Source: Aureispira sp050633105 (lineage in GTDB: Bacteria; Bacteroidota; Bacteroidia; Chitinophagales; Saprospiraceae). From it: a stretch of 64,000 nucleotides of DNA. Within the stretch, counting starts at the first letter, position 1; each line of letters opens with the position of its first letter. Of this stretch, positions 60,253 to 64,000 are shown in pieces. The stretch lies in NCBI GenBank assembly GCA_050633105.1, contig JBOEFW010000017.1, positions 62,001 to 126,000 of the forward strand, given 5' to 3'. Made by a program: the position numbers and the translations under genes. A model generated the notes under the pieces. It did not search any database. It worked only from the letters and a program-made list of their open reading frames with translations, and was not told where the DNA came from.

Positions 60253-61182
60253 TTATAATCCTAATAAACCATTTGTTTTTCTAACACCAGCAGCACTTTC
60301 TTGCATTTTGGCTTTTTCTGCGTCGCTCAATGGCACATCAACGATTTTTTCAATACCGTTCTTACCCAAAATAACAGGTACACCAATGCACAAGTCACTA
60401 AGACCGTACTCTCCGTCCAATAAGGTAGAACATGGGAACATTTTCTTCTGATCACAAGCAATTGCTTGTACCAATGCTGAAACCGCTGCACCTGGAGCAT
60501 ACCATGCGCTTGTACCCAATAAACCTGTCAAGGTAGCACCACCAACTTTTGTGTCAGCAGCTACTTGTTCTAAACGCTCAGCAGATAAAAATTCAGAAAC
60601 TTTAATGCTGTTACGAGTTGCATGAGAAGTAAGAGGAACCATTCCCTTATCGCTGTGTCCTCCGATTACCATACCATCTACATCTGAGATAGGAGACTCT
60701 AAGGCTTCTGCTAAACGATACTTGAAACGAGCACTGTCTAATGCTCCACCCATACCAATAATTTTGTTCTTTGGTAGGTTGGTTGTTTTGTGTACCAAGT
60801 AAGTCATGGTGTCCATTGGGTTACTAACCACAATGATAATAACGTTTGGTGAATGCTCTATTAAACTAGCGGCAACTGATTTTACAATACCTGAATTGAT
60901 ACCGATCAATTCTTCACGAGTCATACCTGGTTTACGAGGAATACCAGAAGTAATGACAGCAATATCACTGTCGGCTGTTTTTGAATAATCGCTGGTACTT
61001 CCTACGATTTTTGTATCAAAACCATTCAAACTAGCAGTTTGCATCAAGTCCATCGCTTTTCCTTCGGCATAACCTTCTTTGATGTCAAGCAGGACTACTT
61101 CTGCTGCGAAATTTTTAATGGCTATATACTCAGCACAGCTTGCACCAACGGCACCTGCACCTACTACAGTTACTTTTCTCAT
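60253..61182 (-). CDS. mdh: Malate dehydrogenase
   Basis: Oxidises malate to oxaloacetate with NAD in the TCA cycle. The 309-residue length suits the LDH-like MDH group. Motifs are GAGAVGASCAEYIA for NAD binding, TSGIPRKPGMTREELI (substrate Arg loop), VSNPMDTMTYL and the catalytic His in VIGGHSDKGMVPL. Its terminator is at 60203-60240. Confidence 0.96.
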   Translation of the reverse strand: MRKVTVVGAGAVGASCAEYIAIKNFAAEVVLLDIKEGYAEGKAMDLMQTASLNGFDTKIVGSTSDYSKTADSDIAVITSGIPRKPGMTREELIGINSGIVKSVAASLIEHSPNVIIIVVSNPMDTMTYLVHKTTNLPKNKIIGMGGALDSARFKYRLAEALESPISDVDGMVIGGHSDKGMVPLTSHATRNSIKVSEFLSAERLEQVAADTKVGGATLTGLLGTSAWYAPGAAVSALVQAIACDQKKMFPCSTLLDGEYGLSDLCIGVPVILGKNGIEKIVDVPLSDAEKAKMQESAAGVRKTNGLLGL

Positions 61183-61875
61183 TATATTAACAGTTGTTTT
61201 TAAGAATGCGTTTTAAAGATAAAACTTCTGAAAGAAAGTCTCTTCTTTAAGATACGCAGCGTGGAATAATATGTTCAATTACTAGACTCTATTGACTTAA
61301 AAATAGAACCAAGTTCTTACAAGGCAAGAAAATAAGCCTATTTTGGTCAATTTCTGTATAGATAAGAATTTTTTTGAGAGAAGACAGGACTTTTTTTGAA
61401 AAAAATGCTTATTATAGTAATACCAACCAACATTTACTGCTCCTTGTCTCTTTGTAGATGACCAATTCTTGTTAAGAACAAGAAAACTACTCCCCACAAC
61501 ATTAATCTCCTAGTTTAGGAGTAAGAGCAGTGGGACAATTTTTTTGAAAGAAAATTGTCAACTCATCATAGATTTTATATTCGCATGTTTCTTAGTAGTA
61601 ATTTGCTCAATCCAAGGCCTGTACATACTTATGTCATAGTCTTTGGTGCTAGACAAAATATTCTGCTTAAAAATTGCTATACCCAACAATTTTTGTTTTT
61701 TTTGAGGTTAAAATAAAGCGATTAATGTGTTGGTTATGTCACTTTATAGCTCCTCCTATTATAAAGGTGTAATTTTTGTGAGAGGTCACAATGGATTGAA
61801 TATGCATTCTTTATAGAGGTGATTCTAAATTAACTGGTTATACATTCATTTACTAATTTAATTCAAATCAAGGTT
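61183..61875. other. Long AT-rich divergent intergenic region
   Basis: About 690 bases between the divergent mdh and M43 genes with no supported gene. It should carry both promoters. A 66-codon minus-strand frame at 61297-61497 is low-complexity and unlikely. Confidence 0.5.
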
Positions 61876-64000
61876 ATGGTTCGTTGTTTATTATATACTA
61901 TGGTTGGGCTATTCCTCTCTATTGGAGTATTTCATACCAGTGTGCAGGCACAATCTGCACATAACCACGCTGCTTGTGGGGTGGGGCTTCACGATGGAGA
62001 AGCAATTAAAACCCGAATGTTAAACAATAGAAGAAATCGAGTAGAGCTGCTTTCGAAATTCGAGAATAGCCGCAGTACTTCTAATATTGTTTATGTTCCT
62101 GTCCAATTTCACATTGTGAATAGAAACGATGGAACGGGGGGAGAGACTATCAGGGATATTTTTGATAATTTATGTCGTTTGAATAATGATTATGCTCCTA
62201 TTGGAGTAGAATTTTATTTGGCAGGCCCTATTCGTACGGTTAACCAAGATTTATTATACACAAATAGCTTTGCTAGTCAAATGGCAAACTACTTCATGGG
62301 CTTGTATCGTGTTGATGGTGTAGTGAATGTATTTGTAGGGGATCGGATTACATCTGGTGTTAGTGGTGGAACTACTTTAGGGTATTACACTCCTGGTATT
62401 GATGTAATCTATGCAATTCGTAGTTCTGTTAATGCCAATGCAACAACATTGACGCATGAGATGGGGCACTTCTTGGGCTTACCACATACCTTTGTAGGTT
62501 GGGAAGGTAGTTTCTATGGGACAGTAATGAGTAATACAACTGGACGTACACCTAGTGCACGTGGTGGTCGCTTTGTAGAAAACATTGCTCGTCCAAATGA
62601 TGGAACAGGTTTAGACAACTGTCAGTTGGCTGCAGATGCATTCTGTGATACGGATCCTAACTACTTGTTTGGTTTCTATGGAGCAACATATAACGACGGT
62701 CCTAATCGTTGTAACTATGCCGCTACAGCAATTGATCCAAATGGTTGGTTGTTCCGTCCAGATTTGTTAGCAACAGCTCCAGATCGTTTTAAAATGTTAG
62801 AAGACGAAAGTGCTTATGAAGAATTTTGGTTGAGAAACTTATCTACTAAAGATCAAATTTATAGCCGAACCTTGGTAATTGTTGAGGCGGAATATACCTT
62901 CAATGGTACCACCGTAACCATGTGGTCGGATACTTTGGGGGATACAACTTCAAGAGAAGTATTCTGTCCTACTAATAATACTAGAAACATCATTGGTAGA
63001 AATTCAGGAACAACAGATAAAGGAATTATTAACATGGCTGGTCATAAGCTAGATGTCAACATCACTGCACCAAGCGCAACTGGATTGATCTTTGACGCGG
63101 CTTCTGCTGAATACACCATTACTAGTGCTAGCGGACAACACCGTGTAGATATGGATAGTCTACGAGTTACTAATACAGGTCTGACTACTGTTGCTGCTGG
63201 TGAAACAATTGTTGTAACAGATGTTTTCTCTAATGGTAGTGGTGTGCAGATTTCTTCTGACAACAGAAACTATAACCTTCCTAATGCTTTGGCACCAGGA
63301 GAATCATATACATTTACAGCTGCTGATTTGCAGTTTAATGGAACGGAAATCGCAGGTATCTCTTTCAGCATGAAAAGTTACGCTCCGTACCAGACTGTTA
63401 CAGGAACAACGTCTACTTCTAACAATGTTATGAGTTACTATGGAGATGTTTGTGCTACAGACTTCTCTGTTGAGCAATCAGAAGCTATGAAAATGGACAT
63501 CGCTTCTAGAGGATTCTCTACGTTGTATGATGATCCAACAGACGTTAGCATTACACAACCTACTACACTTAACTATCCAACAGATGGAAGTATTGCCCCA
63601 CAACCATTGGTTAACTTCCGTTGGGATGCTGTTCCAGGTGCGACAATGTACCACGTCGAAATTTGTGAAATCAACATTTTGGGTGCTTGTCTTTTGAATG
63701 GAGAGAGATTTGATTTCATGACAACAACAAATGATACTTGGAAGACATTGGCTCCTAACAAACGTTACAGATGGACCGTGATGCCCGTTAACTCTATCAG
63801 CTTTTGTGATCGCATGACGTTGCAATCTACTACAGCTACTTTCCAAGTATTTGACTGGACGATTGGTGTAGATAAGGTAGAAGGAGAGGCAACAACAACA
63901 CGTCTCTATCCTAATCCAACTAACAAAAGTCAGCAAGTTGTCTTAGAAATTAACGCTACTAAAGATACAGAAGCACAAATTTCAATGATCAATAGTATTG
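61876..64000 (+). CDS. M43 (cytophagalysin/pappalysin-type) metalloprotease with type IX sorting tail, 3' truncated by window
   Basis: Open to the window end (708 codons). Signal peptide up to SVQAQ. The zinc motif HEMGHFLGLPH (His194, Glu195, His198, His204) is complete. The Met-turn MSYYG appears only at Met519, about 315 residues later; in most family members it follows within 60-90. The segment between (about 320-505) looks like an inserted beta-sandwich domain. A fibronectin-like part follows (PLVNFRWDAVPGATMYHVEI). The last visible residues LYPNPTNKSQQVV are the start of a type A C-terminal sorting domain, so the protein is probably exported by the type IX system. Confidence 0.85.
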   Translation, partial: MVRCLLYTMVGLFLSIGVFHTSVQAQSAHNHAACGVGLHDGEAIKTRMLNNRRNRVELLSKFENSRSTSNIVYVPVQFHIVNRNDGTGGETIRDIFDNLCRLNNDYAPIGVEFYLAGPIRTVNQDLLYTNSFASQMANYFMGLYRVDGVVNVFVGDRITSGVSGGTTLGYYTPGIDVIYAIRSSVNANATTLTHEMGHFLGLPHTFVGWEGSFYGTVMSNTTGRTPSARGGRFVENIARPNDGTGLDNCQLAADAFCDTDPNYLFGFYGATYNDGPNRCNYAATAIDPNGWLFRPDLLATAPDRFKMLEDESAYEEFWLRNLSTKDQIYSRTLVIVEAEYTFNGTTVTMWSDTLGDTTSREVFCPTNNTRNIIGRNSGTTDKGIINMAGHKLDVNITAPSATGLIFDAASAEYTITSASGQHRVDMDSLRVTNTGLTTVAAGETIVVTDVFSNGSGVQISSDNRNYNLPNALAPGESYTFTAADLQFNGTEIAGISFSMKSYAPYQTVTGTTSTSNNVMSYYGDVCATDFSVEQSEAMKMDIASRGFSTLYDDPTDVSITQPTTLNYPTDGSIAPQPLVNFRWDAVPGATMYHVEICEINILGACLLNGERFDFMTTTNDTWKTLAPNKRYRWTVMPVNSISFCDRMTLQSTTATFQVFDWTIGVDKVEGEATTTRLYPNPTNKSQQVVLEINATKDTEAQISMINSI

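Noticed and set aside
61297..61497. 66-codon minus-strand frame between mdh and the protease gene
   Set aside because: No recognisable start or domain; composition matches chance frames in AT-rich DNA.

Overview
The window looks like a chromosomal segment of a Bacteroidota member, most likely Saprospiria-like. This taxonomic placement is inference. It rests on AT-rich DNA, TAnnTTTG-type -7 boxes, weak ribosome binding sites, many DUF families typical of the phylum (DUF2490, DUF2851, DUF4258, DUF3857, HTTM, YfhO), a TonB-linked outer-membrane barrel, and an M43 protease with a C-terminal type IX sorting motif. Two runs of N (29812-29834 and 48977-48981) show that the sequence is a scaffold.

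Layout. 1-3612 is the end of one peptide-natural-product (RiPP) operon: the tail of a SPASM-type maturase, a C39-peptidase ABC exporter and its HlyD partner. 3634-9401 holds an HTTM membrane protein, a DUF2490/CotH operon, and a rhodanese-like protein with two paralogous membrane proteins. 10008-11509 is an SDR/TetR pair with palindromic candidate operators. 11688-13114 is a decayed superfamily I helicase. 13197-30539 is mostly housekeeping and conserved hypothetical genes (folA, AGCS symporter, GH5, hemW, MscS, M42 peptidase, esterase, YfhO, DUF2851), ending with an initiator-type tRNA-Met. 31056-45723 carries kynurenine monooxygenase/TPR/ParB, DUF3857, GH1, a beta-helix lipoprotein, an ECF sigma factor set and Tex. 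57026-64000 has an outer-membrane receptor, a small lipoprotein, malate dehydrogenase and a truncated M43 protease.

The most interesting region is 46465-56641, a self-contained candidate RiPP locus without LanB/LanC, YcaO, ATP-grasp or radical SAM genes. It has an aldo/keto reductase, then about 2.3 kb of tandem short precursor genes with a near-constant 31-residue leader and divergent cores (several starting Cys-His-Asp), mixed with decayed copies and repeats. After these come a dedicated C39 ABC exporter, HlyD, an N2227-type methyltransferase with an extra C-terminal winged-helix-like domain, and a relative of the HExxH-type peptide beta-hydroxylases whose motif reads HQxxH. A plausible reading is that precursors are oxidised, reduced and/or methylated, then trimmed and exported by the C39 transporter. 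The chemistry is inference; gene content and precursor array are directly visible.
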